Source: Lewinellaceae bacterium (GTDB taxonomy: Bacteria; Bacteroidota; Bacteroidia; Chitinophagales; Saprospiraceae). Taken from it: a stretch of DNA of 53,141 nucleotides. Each line of letters begins with the position of its first letter. Positions within the stretch are counted from its first letter, which is position 1. Below are positions 9,201 to 16,339 of the stretch, piece by piece. A program made the position numbers and the translations under genes. The stretch is taken from NCBI GenBank assembly GCA_020636025.1, contig JACJYQ010000012.1:1-53141 (forward strand), read 5' to 3'. Under the pieces are notes generated by a model that did not search any database, was not told the DNA's origin, and was given only the letters and a program-made list of their open reading frames with translations.

Positions 9201-9434
9201 ATTTCCTGGGTGGAAACGGACCGGAAAGGGCATTTCCCTGTAGTTGATATAAGTTTTACGAGAGAGGAAATTGCTTTTGTAGAAAATCTTATTGTTGAAA
9301 CCTATTCGAAAATTCAGCAAAAGCAATTTGATACCGGATGTGGCAAAGAGGATTGTAGTTGGTGCAACATGCTTAGAGATCGCCATCAAAAAGGACTTTT
9401 GCCCAGGATACAGGAAGAAGGGCTGGATGATTAA
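6249..9434 (+). CDS. UvrD/PcrA-type DNA helicase fused to a PD-(D/E)XK nuclease with Fe-S cysteines
   Basis: The 1061-residue protein has all superfamily 1A helicase motifs: Q motif LNPAQRKAV, Walker A AGPGTGKT (about 36-43), Walker B DEFQD (about 272), GDDDQSIYEFQGA, ENYRS, the TAHAAKGLEFEHVF motif and RRLFYVATTRAK. The C-terminal part is a RecB/AddB-type nuclease: GTAIH (about 827), GVIDKIEW and VDYKTG (about 934) supply the expected H, D, D and K. A Cys near 803 (RCPLAFW) and CGKEDCSWC near 1031-1039 can bind a 4Fe-4S cluster that pins the nuclease, as in AddB. It should unwind and degrade DNA ends during break repair. It is monocistronic apart from the leader ORF; the next gene converges with a 7-nt gap. 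It could be called PcrA-like or AdnA-like. Confidence 0.88.
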   Translation: MTELQQRNQAFREFLETLNPAQRKAVDKTEGPLVVIAGPGTGKTHILAARIGNILLNTDTRAQNVLCLTFTDAGAHAMRTRLLARIGPEAHRVSISTFHSFCNRVIQENLELFGYGGLEPLTELERIEVVRDLLLSLPPEHPLREGRKNVFQFEGHVRSLFANMKKEGWTPGFVIRTVDAFLQELPNNPDYRYKVNTKSAKKGDLKLIQIKDVTAKLERLKATADIFPKYQSALQKIGRYEYEDMLLWVNRAFETHEALLRIYQERYQYILVDEFQDTNGAQFHLLNQLLDYWETPNIFIVGDDDQSIYEFQGARLENLVQFVQKYKRGLEVVVLEENYRSTQGILNAAGRLIANNELRALNKLEQHVEKSLRAHIANTSEPQVRQYESRLHELTDIVSSIETLLKQGVPASEIAVLYRRHRQALPLQKLLGKKEIPFQTKRPLNILEVPVMQHFRALLQYVHEELHEPFSGDHRLFRLMHAAFLDLDPLDLANLAAEASSVLSSAEKVANAHYASAQDLYPTRKAVLWRKLLSGETNLNALKLDNPEKLLTFGKKLNQWIQDATNVSLPHLIERLYSQTGLLEWALNQPDKIWYLQVLASFAAAVPQTASKRRSSRSKHFTDLGYFLQQLENLDGNNLPLPLRQTIEIEQGIQLLTAHAAKGLEFEHVFLFDCVEDSWENNTGDTRNRFALPPTLTLSGEADALEAARRLFYVATTRAKSGLYISFAQQNEDGKALTQTQFLDETRIPVSSIEVLQEKVIDSQTVLLMEESKPVINLPEDAVVKTLLDQFSMSVTSLNRYLRCPLAFWYEDILKVPSTMSEAAAYGTAIHGALQGFFLKMKAGKKHIWPSSDQLEKIFQKEIGHLRPCFSEHSFTQRLSLGSNVLRQFHQEQIPYWRKRAIVERRVDRVEFKGVPLTGVIDKIEWLDKGLRLVDYKTGSPDNKKALPPGEQMPNGGDYWIQLAFYQILLENARIYPEAVQSTAISWVETDRKGHFPVVDISFTREEIAFVENLIVETYSKIQQKQFDTGCGKEDCSWCNMLRDRHQKGLLPRIQEEGLDD

Positions 9435-9441
9435 TACCCGA

Positions 9442-11724
9442 TTACCGGAGTACTACAACTCGTTCCCTGATACATACTTCATCAGTATCCATTTGCAAAA
9501 TGTAAGGACCAATCGGAACCTTTTCCAGGTTTATGGTGAGCATTGATGCTGAACCATTGTATGAGGATTTTGTCAAGACACATTGTCCCGATGCATCAAG
9601 CAGCGCCACACTAACTAACTGCGGATGGTATTGCGAAAATGAAATGCTCACCTGATCTGTCGCTGGATTGGGAAAAATTTCATAAAGTAATTCAACTTCG
9701 GGATTGAGGTTTTGAACTACACCATTCAAATGAAATTCCATGCTTTGGGAACACCCGTTTTGATCGGTAACCTGAATCTCGTATGTACCTGCAGCCAGGT
9801 CAGAAACATGGTTGTTTCCTGTTGAATAAAGCACTCCATTTCGAAACCACTTAATATCCAAACTTCCGGTGCCACCTGAAATGCTTGTGTAAATGGCGCC
9901 ATTTGCTTCCCCGGTATTTGGTTGAATTAAATCAATCAAATCAACGGTGAGCGCTACCGGATTATTCAGCAATGCCATAGTAGTTTGCTGACAGTTTAAG
10001 GCATCTGAAACGGTAACTGCATACGTTCCAGCTTGAAGATTAATGATTTGCTGAGTACTTGCGCCATTTGACCATTGGTATTCAAAAGGAGCTGTGGCGC
10101 CAGAGACTACCACCGAAACCGAGCCGTCGTTAGAATCGTGGCAGGAAGGATTGTTAATTATCAAGGTGGCAGCCAGTGCACATTCAAGGCCATCACACTC
10201 TTTTACCTTTCCGGAAATGGCTTTTTCACAGCCTGTGGCATCTCTTACTACCGTCAGATATTCGGCTCCGGATGGTAATACATCATCTTGTTGACTGCCA
10301 AAAATTTCATAAGGTTGGACACCTCCCCTTATACTGACATGTAGCTTAGCCATATCAACGTCTACACATTGTTCGCTTATCTCCAGTATTAATGGCTGAA
10401 ATTCTGGAGATAAGCTTCCATCAGTAACTTTAATACATACCTCGCCTGTTTCCTGTTTGATTGGAAATGCAGAAGTGGCGACCTGGATGAAATACAATGC
10501 TCCGGGTTGCAGCGATCCAACTGTTACATAGCCATCACATCGTTGTGGATTTTCAACACAAAACACAGTTTCCAAAGCACCACAATCACCAGTCCAAAGT
10601 GACATAACATGCTCAAAATCAGTATTGGAGTTTATCCGGACGGTTCCTGAGACAGGTGCTTCAAAAACGAACCAGATGTCTTCGTAAATGGCAGGTACAC
10701 AGGCTGGCAATAACCCGGAGCAGGTCGCTCCTGAGATTAAAGCGCTTGTACAAGCACTACCGATGGTAATTGGCGTTGCCTGGGTACAATCATTATTCAT
10801 TGGAACCATAGTATGTACCAATTGTAATTCCGGACAAACATCCCCTTCTATACTGGCGAATGCCCCGGCTATTTGCAATAGGTATGTTTCGTTCGGCACT
10901 AAAGATTCCAGTTTCAGAATTGAGCCATTAGGGTTGGTCAAAATCTCAGAAAGATTGCCACAATTTCCTTCGTATAAACTCATAACATCTGAGAAATTGG
11001 CATTGCTTCGAATCTCCAACACATTACCCAACGGAAGTGCAGGTGCCATAAAACTGTACCAGATATCAGCTCTGGCCAGGGTATTACTGCCTGGAAGTGG
11101 TCCTGTAGTACCCGCATGACGATTTGTACCCGTGACACAGGGCATTTCTGGAATAAGCAGCAATGCCTCTGTACATGCATCATTTACAGGAGCCGACCAG
11201 GATTGCGTGGACTTTTCGATTGACACACATATCTCGCCACGCGCAGTACCAAAACTGTCTTCCGTACCGCAAATTCTAATGAAATAACCTGTGCCTTCGA
11301 TTGCCTGAAACCGGACTTCTTCTCCAGCAAATCCATGCTCATCTGCATTGTGACATTGAATTTCCTGCAACACTGAGCAATCACCTTTGAAAATGCTTAC
11401 AACATCGTTAAAGTCAGCCCTGGTTTTTATCAATGCCTGTCCACTAAAATCAGCATTCCACCGGTACCAGAGTCCGCCAAGGGGTTTTATTATGCATCCT
11501 GGCTTAGGACCATTAAACAGCGCATACAGGTTATTGCCGCTTGTACATCCCGCTCCGGTTATAAGCTGAATTGCATTCTTGCAGATGTCGTTTTCAACCC
11601 TTTGCGTGCTATCACCGGATGCATTTCCATCTCCTCCGACCACCCAGGGCTGAGCATGTATTCCTGAGAAACATGAGCTTGTCAGGAAAATCAGGAAGGA
11701 TAAATACCGGTAGTATTGTAGCAT
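9442..11724 (-). CDS. T9SS-sorted surface protein with SprB-type repeat
   Basis: The 760-residue protein starts at ATG 11724 (a TTG three codons upstream was rejected), giving the signal peptide MLQYYRYLSFLIFLTSSC followed by FSGIHAQ. Three related Cys-containing modules follow, each opening with NDxCxxAxxI/L and containing a LYRW/IWYSF/IWFVFxAP beta strand and a (S)LxxGDC motif; the pattern resembles pre-peptidase-like beta modules. Downstream lies an SprB repeat (NPSCHDSNDGSVSVVVSGAT to VTVSDALNC) and a second, weaker copy. The C-terminus (EIFPNPATDQVSISF ... IREREVVVLR-like end) is a type A T9SS sorting domain. The predicted site is the cell surface or outside. It converges on the helicase gene with 7 nt between stops and no visible terminator. 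Confidence 0.8.
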   Translation of the reverse strand: MLQYYRYLSFLIFLTSSCFSGIHAQPWVVGGDGNASGDSTQRVENDICKNAIQLITGAGCTSGNNLYALFNGPKPGCIIKPLGGLWYRWNADFSGQALIKTRADFNDVVSIFKGDCSVLQEIQCHNADEHGFAGEEVRFQAIEGTGYFIRICGTEDSFGTARGEICVSIEKSTQSWSAPVNDACTEALLLIPEMPCVTGTNRHAGTTGPLPGSNTLARADIWYSFMAPALPLGNVLEIRSNANFSDVMSLYEGNCGNLSEILTNPNGSILKLESLVPNETYLLQIAGAFASIEGDVCPELQLVHTMVPMNNDCTQATPITIGSACTSALISGATCSGLLPACVPAIYEDIWFVFEAPVSGTVRINSNTDFEHVMSLWTGDCGALETVFCVENPQRCDGYVTVGSLQPGALYFIQVATSAFPIKQETGEVCIKVTDGSLSPEFQPLILEISEQCVDVDMAKLHVSIRGGVQPYEIFGSQQDDVLPSGAEYLTVVRDATGCEKAISGKVKECDGLECALAATLIINNPSCHDSNDGSVSVVVSGATAPFEYQWSNGASTQQIINLQAGTYAVTVSDALNCQQTTMALLNNPVALTVDLIDLIQPNTGEANGAIYTSISGGTGSLDIKWFRNGVLYSTGNNHVSDLAAGTYEIQVTDQNGCSQSMEFHLNGVVQNLNPEVELLYEIFPNPATDQVSISFSQYHPQLVSVALLDASGQCVLTKSSYNGSASMLTINLEKVPIGPYILQMDTDEVCIRERVVVLR

Positions 11725-11844
11725 TATTTGCAAAAAGAAAAACTGAGCCTAAACTGTAAATCTGAGTTAAAGATATTCGAATTGACAGTTGTCAATTCAA
11801 AAGAAACATGTTTCCCTCAAAATTAGCATAAGCTTGTTAAACAC

Positions 11845-11875
11845 TTGTTGTGACGAAAAACAATCGCTAACCTTG
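11845..11875 (+). promoter_or_regulatory. Promoter of the DUF1800-DUF1501 operon
   Basis: TTG at 11845-11847 (or 11848-11850), a 20- or 17-nt spacer and TAACCTTG at 11868-11875. It lies between the upstream TTG codon at 11789 and the ATG at 11894, so it supports the ATG as the true start. Confidence 0.55.
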
Positions 11876-11893
11876 CAACAAGCATCAACAGTT

Positions 11894-13399
11894 ATGCCTG
11901 AAATTATCCAATTTGATACTTTAACAGAACAGCGGCAAGCTGCTGTAAAACCTGCCGGCGATCCATTGGCACCTTACGTGCCATCGGCTTCAAAGCCCTG
12001 GAATGAACACCGTATTGCTCATTTGTATAATAGAATTGGATTCGGAGCTTCCTTTCAGCAAATAAAATCAGGATTGTTGCTTTCGCCAGAAGAGTTGATT
12101 GATCAGCTTCTGGACACAGCTGCCGGAATTGGAGCTCCTGTCCCACCCTACTGGGCTTTCTGGACAAGTCATGAATACGATCTAAATCCTGATCCAAATC
12201 TGATATTCACACACCGTGAATCCCTTCGTCGACAATGGCTTAGTGCCATGCTGGATGAAAGCATTCAGGCAAAAATGGCTCTTTTCTGGCATAACCATTT
12301 TGTAACGGAATTAAGTGTATTTGAGTGCAATGCCTATTTATGGGAGTACTATTCGCTGTTGCATCAACATGCATTCGGGAATTTTCGGCAATTCACGATT
12401 GAGGTTGGAAAATCCGGTGCCATGCTTACATACCTGAACGGCAATTTAAACATCGCCGGTAACCCCAATGAAAATTATGCCCGCGAGTTGATGGAACTTT
12501 TTACCATGGGCGAAGGCAATGGATACACTCAGCAGGATATAGTAGAAATGTCAAAGGCCCTAACGGGCTGGCAGGCAAGAAAGGACGTGTGCGCAACGCC
12601 TTTTTTTGATCCGGGTTTACATGACGATGGTCAAAAAACCATATTTGACATAAGCGACCAATTCGGATTTGAGGCGGCGCACGATATCATATTTGTTGAG
12701 CGGGGTACCCAGGTAGCGCAATTTATTTGCGCTAAACTCTACAGATATTTTCTACAACAAGACATTGATACCCATGTAGTTGAATCGCTTGCTCAAACAT
12801 TTATTGATAATAATTGGGAATTGCTTCCAGTAATAAAAAGACTACTTAAGAGTGCGCTTTTTTTTGAGGATGAATTAATGAATACCCAAATCAGAATGCC
12901 TTTGGAAACCTTGAATAATCTGATAATATCAAATGGGCTGAAGGCTTCAGATGTTCCTGAAAACTGGTTGAATTCCATGTTTTTTTGGTCCTCCCAACTT
13001 GGTCAGGAGTTGTTTAACCCGCCAAATGTATCCGGATGGAAGGGTCACCATAACTGGATTAATGAAAGCACATTGACCGGCAGATGGAGCTATGCTTCTT
13101 CGCTTGTACAATTGTTTGGCAACAACCAAAACGCACGTGAAAAACTTCGTGCACTTGCCAAAGAATTAAGCAACAACAGCCGCGACCCTGAAATGATAAC
13201 TGCTCTGCTAGCGGAATTCTATCTAAGGCAAAACCTGGAGCCCATTTATTTACAAGCAGCGGTCATTAATTTCAAAGCGAATATCCCTGAAAATTATTTT
13301 ACCGATGGAAGTTGGAACCTCGATTGGGACGAAGCGCCATTTCAACTGGTGAACCTGATGAATTATCTGGTTAAACTGCCAGAATATCAGCTGATATAG
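11894..13399 (+). CDS. DUF1800 family protein
   Basis: The 501-residue protein has the hallmark DUF1800 segments: a HLYNRIGFGAS start region, FWHNHF, NPNENYARELMELFTMGEG and a DIVEMSKALTGW segment. The family's biochemical role is not established. Reading back in frame reaches a TTG at 11789, but ATG 11894 (MPEIIQFD) is preferred because the promoter box lies between the two. With this start no signal peptide is visible. The stop is followed after one base by the ATG of a DUF1501 gene, so the two are translationally coupled in one operon. This pair recurs in Bacteroidota and Planctomycetota, which argues for a joint function. The partner has a Tat signal and this protein has none, so co-export as a folded complex is possible. 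Confidence 0.87.
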   Translation: MPEIIQFDTLTEQRQAAVKPAGDPLAPYVPSASKPWNEHRIAHLYNRIGFGASFQQIKSGLLLSPEELIDQLLDTAAGIGAPVPPYWAFWTSHEYDLNPDPNLIFTHRESLRRQWLSAMLDESIQAKMALFWHNHFVTELSVFECNAYLWEYYSLLHQHAFGNFRQFTIEVGKSGAMLTYLNGNLNIAGNPNENYARELMELFTMGEGNGYTQQDIVEMSKALTGWQARKDVCATPFFDPGLHDDGQKTIFDISDQFGFEAAHDIIFVERGTQVAQFICAKLYRYFLQQDIDTHVVESLAQTFIDNNWELLPVIKRLLKSALFFEDELMNTQIRMPLETLNNLIISNGLKASDVPENWLNSMFFWSSQLGQELFNPPNVSGWKGHHNWINESTLTGRWSYASSLVQLFGNNQNAREKLRALAKELSNNSRDPEMITALLAEFYLRQNLEPIYLQAAVINFKANIPENYFTDGSWNLDWDEAPFQLVNLMNYLVKLPEYQLI

Positions 13400-13400
13400 C

Positions 13401-15014
13401 ATGAATATTAAGCATAAAACATCGCCTCTTGAGCGAAGCCGCCTTCAGGACGAAGCTCATCTTCAATCACATCAGATGTGGTCGAGACGCGATTTTTTGT
13501 CTGCATTTGGATTGTTCAGTGCAAGAAGTCTGGCCTTGGGAAATTCAGCGATACATGTCTTTCAACCAAATCCTTTATGGGCTGCACTGGCCAATGGAAA
13601 TACTGATAGAATCCTGGTACTAATCAGGCTTGACGGCGGGAACGATGGCCTTAATACGATAGTTGAAAGAAACAACCCGAGCTATTATAACCTTCGCCCC
13701 AATATTGCCATCTCTGACAACCAGCTTTGGGCTTTGAGTAATCAATATGGTATGCCCTTCAGCACTTTCCCACTTCAACCATTTTGGAAGGAAGGCCAAA
13801 TGAAAACCATTTTCAATGTTGGTTATCCTCAACCGAATTACAGCCATTTCAGGTCGTATGATATCATCGCTTCCGGTAGTGATTCAGATGTGGTATTAAA
13901 TACAGGTTGGCTGGGCAGGTTTCTCGATAATGAATATCCGGTTTTTCTGGAAACACCACCTTCTGTTCCACCAGCCCTCCAAATTGGGGTGCAAGCCGAT
14001 CTTATATTCAGATCTGATCAACTAAATATGGGACTTGCTGTAAGCAGTCCACAAGAGTTTTATTCCATCGCCCAAAGCGGGCAACTTTACAATACGACAG
14101 GATTGGGAAACACTGCAAGGGATCAGGAATTGGCATTTGTGCGGCAAACCGCAAATGCTGCATTTCGATATGCCGATAGTGTACAAAATGCCTACAATCG
14201 CGGTAAAAATCAGGTAAATTATCCCTCACAGAATACGCTTGCCGAACAGTTGGCCATTGTGGCTCGGCTGATCAAAGGCAACCTGGGAACCCAGATTTTT
14301 ATGGTAAAGCTAGCTGGTTTCGATACGCATGCCCAACAATTTGATTTTCATCAAAACCTGCTATCCAAGTTATCAGAGGCAATTAAGGCATTTTATGATG
14401 ACCTATCGATTGGAGGCAAAAGCCTGCCAAACAAGGTTCTCAGCATGACCTTCAGCGAGTTTGGCCGAACCATTTACGAAAATGCGTCTCTCGGAACTGA
14501 TCATGGATGGGGAACACCGGTTTTATTATTTGGCGGCAACATCGGTCAGGGATTTGCCGGTCAATATCAGGATCTAGGCAATCCCGACCCGCTCGCTGAC
14601 CCTCCATTTAGCATTGATTTTCGTGCCATATACGCTACAATTCTACAGGACTGGATGGGCGCGCATGCCGATGTGGTTAGGTATATCCTGGGAAACCAAT
14701 TCCCTATCATACCAGGACTTGTCCCATCCACAGCACCTGAATCCAGCCAAAAATGTGTATTACTTGGTCACAATCCACATCCGGGTAATACAGGAGTCGT
14801 ACAGATAAAATATGCGATGAAACAACCTGGGCAAATAAGATTGCAGATTCTCGACAAAGCTGGATACCCATTGCGCACACTTGTGCATGAGTTCAAACCC
14901 GCAGGCAGCTACATTCTTGAATTTCAGCCATCTGAGTGGTATTTAACACCTGGAAATTACAGGTACAGACTACAATCGGGCGGGCAGGTATTTGAGCGAA
15001 ACATAAAACTTTAA
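13401..15014 (+). CDS. DUF1501 family protein with Tat-type signal and C-terminal Ig-like domain
   Basis: The 537-residue protein carries SRRDFLSAFGLFSA at about residues 28-41, a twin-arginine export motif. The body has the DUF1501 features VLIRLDGGNDGLNTIV, NYSHFRSYDI, an AGFDTHAQQFDFH segment and FSEFGRTIYENASLGTDHGWG; the D/H-rich segments recall the alkaline-phosphatase/sulfatase fold to which the family is related. The C-terminal 80 residues (from HPGNTGVVQIKYAM) look like a FlgD-type/T9SS-associated beta domain. The reaction is unknown. It forms an operon with the DUF1800 gene, 1 nt apart. The stop codon lies in the first unit of the heptamer repeat array that follows. Confidence 0.85.
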   Translation: MNIKHKTSPLERSRLQDEAHLQSHQMWSRRDFLSAFGLFSARSLALGNSAIHVFQPNPLWAALANGNTDRILVLIRLDGGNDGLNTIVERNNPSYYNLRPNIAISDNQLWALSNQYGMPFSTFPLQPFWKEGQMKTIFNVGYPQPNYSHFRSYDIIASGSDSDVVLNTGWLGRFLDNEYPVFLETPPSVPPALQIGVQADLIFRSDQLNMGLAVSSPQEFYSIAQSGQLYNTTGLGNTARDQELAFVRQTANAAFRYADSVQNAYNRGKNQVNYPSQNTLAEQLAIVARLIKGNLGTQIFMVKLAGFDTHAQQFDFHQNLLSKLSEAIKAFYDDLSIGGKSLPNKVLSMTFSEFGRTIYENASLGTDHGWGTPVLLFGGNIGQGFAGQYQDLGNPDPLADPPFSIDFRAIYATILQDWMGAHADVVRYILGNQFPIIPGLVPSTAPESSQKCVLLGHNPHPGNTGVVQIKYAMKQPGQIRLQILDKAGYPLRTLVHEFKPAGSYILEFQPSEWYLTPGNYRYRLQSGGQVFERNIKL

Positions 15015-15101
15015 TGGTTAATGGTTAATGGTTAATGCTTAATAAATTTTATCATTAATCATTAAGCATTAATCATTAACCATTAAGCATTAACCATTAA
15101 T
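15011..15101. repeat. Inverted array of 7-bp AT-rich repeats
   Basis: The left arm is four copies of TTAATGN (15011-15038) and the right arm seven copies of the complementary word (CATTAAN type, 15052-15101), with a short AT-rich centre. The array can fold into a long, slippable hairpin. It fills the gap between the convergent DUF1501 and recombinase genes and may act as a bidirectional terminator or RNA-stabilising element. It belongs to a set of similar short-word arrays in the window. Confidence 0.75.
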
Positions 15102-15110
15102 AACTTACCA

Positions 15111-16007
15111 TTACTTCTCATCTCCTTTTGGGTGCGATTTTTCGTAAATTTCCATCAGCCTTTCTATGCTGTTATGCATGTATACCTGGGTGGCTGCTAA
15201 GTTTGAGTGACCTAGTAATTCCTTTATCACATTGAGTTCGGCGCCATGGTTGGACAAATGGGTGGCGAAGGAGTGGCGCAAGACGTGTGGACTTCTTTGC
15301 TCAACGGTGGTAACCAAAGACAAATTTTTGCGCACTATCTGATATATACTTTCAGGTGAAAGCTGAGTTCCTTTTCGGTTCAGGAATAACCAGGGTTCTT
15401 GGCTTGTTGGGAAGCTTTTTTCTCTTAATTCAATAAAGCGATTAATCAGGTCGGTCAGGTAAGCGGCGAATGGCAATATTCTGTCCTTGTTTCCCTTACC
15501 TTTTACTTTCAACACCATGCGTTGGAGGTCCAGATCTTTGATTTTCAGATTTGAAGCCTCGCTACGGCGCATGCCTGTTGCATAAAGGAGTTCCAGGATA
15601 AGTCGTTGTTGCTGCCCTGTGAATGTTTCCGGGAAATCGATTTGGTTGAAAAGAGCTGATAATTGTTTTTCCTGTACAAATACCGGGAGGCGCTTTCCGG
15701 TACGTGGAGCAACTACTTTTTTCATAGGGTCCTTGTCAAGGAGCCCGCGTTTGCGCAAAAACTTGAAATACGTCTTTAAACAGGAAAGCCGCCGATTGAT
15801 GCTTCGTGGGCTGTGGCCGGCTTCCATTTGGGAAACTATCCAGGCCCGGATATGCAAATGCCTTAGTTCATTGACCGAACTAAGGCATTGGTGTTCCACC
15901 ACATGGGTGATAAACATGGACAAATCGTTTTGGTAAGCCTTCAGTGTGTGGGGCGAAAATCTACGCTCCAGAGAGAGGTAACTGTAAAACGATTCTTCGT
16001 GAAACAC
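15111..16007 (-). CDS. XerC/XerD-type tyrosine recombinase
   Basis: The 298-residue length fits a cellular Xer recombinase. The N-terminal SAM-like core-binding domain (EESFYSYLSLERRFSPHTL) is followed by a catalytic domain with ATGMRRSEASNL (first Arg), KGKGNKDR (Lys), HVLRHSFATHL (His-x-x-Arg), LLGHSNLAATQVYMH (His and Tyr). The start is GTG at 16007; no in-frame ATG was found upstream. It is 40 nt downstream of rpsU, an arrangement familiar in Bacteroidota genomes, so it is likely the second gene of an rpsU operon. Chromosome dimer resolution is the probable role. A phage integrase role is less likely given the housekeeping neighbourhood. XerC versus XerD was not decided. Confidence 0.87.
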   Translation of the reverse strand: MFHEESFYSYLSLERRFSPHTLKAYQNDLSMFITHVVEHQCLSSVNELRHLHIRAWIVSQMEAGHSPRSINRRLSCLKTYFKFLRKRGLLDKDPMKKVVAPRTGKRLPVFVQEKQLSALFNQIDFPETFTGQQQRLILELLYATGMRRSEASNLKIKDLDLQRMVLKVKGKGNKDRILPFAAYLTDLINRFIELREKSFPTSQEPWLFLNRKGTQLSPESIYQIVRKNLSLVTTVEQRSPHVLRHSFATHLSNHGAELNVIKELLGHSNLAATQVYMHNSIERLMEIYEKSHPKGDEK

Positions 16008-16010
16008 GGA

Positions 16011-16050
16011 ATTAATTAGCTAATTGGCTAATTGGCTAATTAGCTAATTA
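16011..16050. repeat. Octamer repeat array between rpsU and the recombinase gene
   Basis: Four copies of TAATTNGC (TAATTAGC, TAATTGGC, TAATTGGC, TAATTAGC) plus a partial fifth at 16013-16050. The array runs over the rpsU stop codon and nearly reaches the recombinase start. Its units are close to self-complementary, so the intergenic RNA can fold. Confidence 0.7.
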
Positions 16051-16242
16051 ATCGTTTTTGTTTCCGTACATCTCCTCTTTATACACGGCTTTCAGCACTT
16101 CTGTACGACGCTCTACAGATGGCTTGGTGAAAGCTTTGCGGCGGCGCAATTCTTTTAGAATTCCGGCTCTTTCAAATTTGCGTTTGTACTTCTTCAGAAC
16201 CTTGTCAATTACTTCGCCGTCTTTAACTTCGAGGATAAGCAT
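16048..16242 (-). CDS. rpsU: Ribosomal protein bS21
   Basis: The 64-residue basic protein (MLILEVKDGEVIDKVLKKYK, then RRRKAF and RRTEVLKAV) is bS21 of the 30S subunit. The ATG at 16242 is set by homology and by the strong Shine-Dalgarno 8 nt upstream; in-frame codons further upstream lack bS21 sequence. In Bacteroidota bS21 helps hide the anti-SD end of 16S rRNA, so a gene for bS21 with a good SD is expected to be read preferentially by ribosomes lacking bS21, giving autoregulation. It has its own -7 box, and the recombinase gene follows after 40 nt. Confidence 0.95.
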   Translation of the reverse strand: MLILEVKDGEVIDKVLKKYKRKFERAGILKELRRRKAFTKPSVERRTEVLKAVYKEEMYGNKND

Positions 16243-16250
16243 AAAAAATA

Positions 16251-16260
16251 CTCCTTTTTT
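16251..16260 (-). promoter_or_regulatory. Strong Shine-Dalgarno of rpsU
   Basis: On the minus strand AAAAAAGGAG is followed by an 8-nt spacer and the rpsU ATG. It is the clearest SD in a window where nearly all other genes have none, and probably the control site for bS21 autoregulation. Confidence 0.75.
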
Positions 16261-16290
16261 TGTTGAAAAATGTCTTTTTGAAAATGGGCT

Positions 16291-16299
16291 GCAAAGATA
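16291..16299 (-). promoter_or_regulatory. -7 box of rpsU
   Basis: TATCTTTGC on the minus strand matches TAnnTTTG exactly. A start a few nt downstream gives a leader of about 45 nt containing the SD. No TTTG at the -33 distance. Confidence 0.55.
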
Positions 16300-16339
16300 C
16301 TGCCTCTTTGCGAAATAAACTCGTTTTGATTTTAAATTT

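Noticed and set aside
11789..11893. Upstream TTG start adding 35 residues to DUF1800
   Set aside because: A -33/-7 promoter lies between the TTG and ATG 11894, and the extension has no family similarity or signal peptide.
15011..15101. CRISPR-like array
   Set aside because: Units are 7 bp with no spacers and no cas genes nearby.
15111..16007. Phage or integron integrase marking a mobile island
   Set aside because: Length and rpsU linkage fit a cellular Xer recombinase; no att-like tRNA or cargo boundary was seen.
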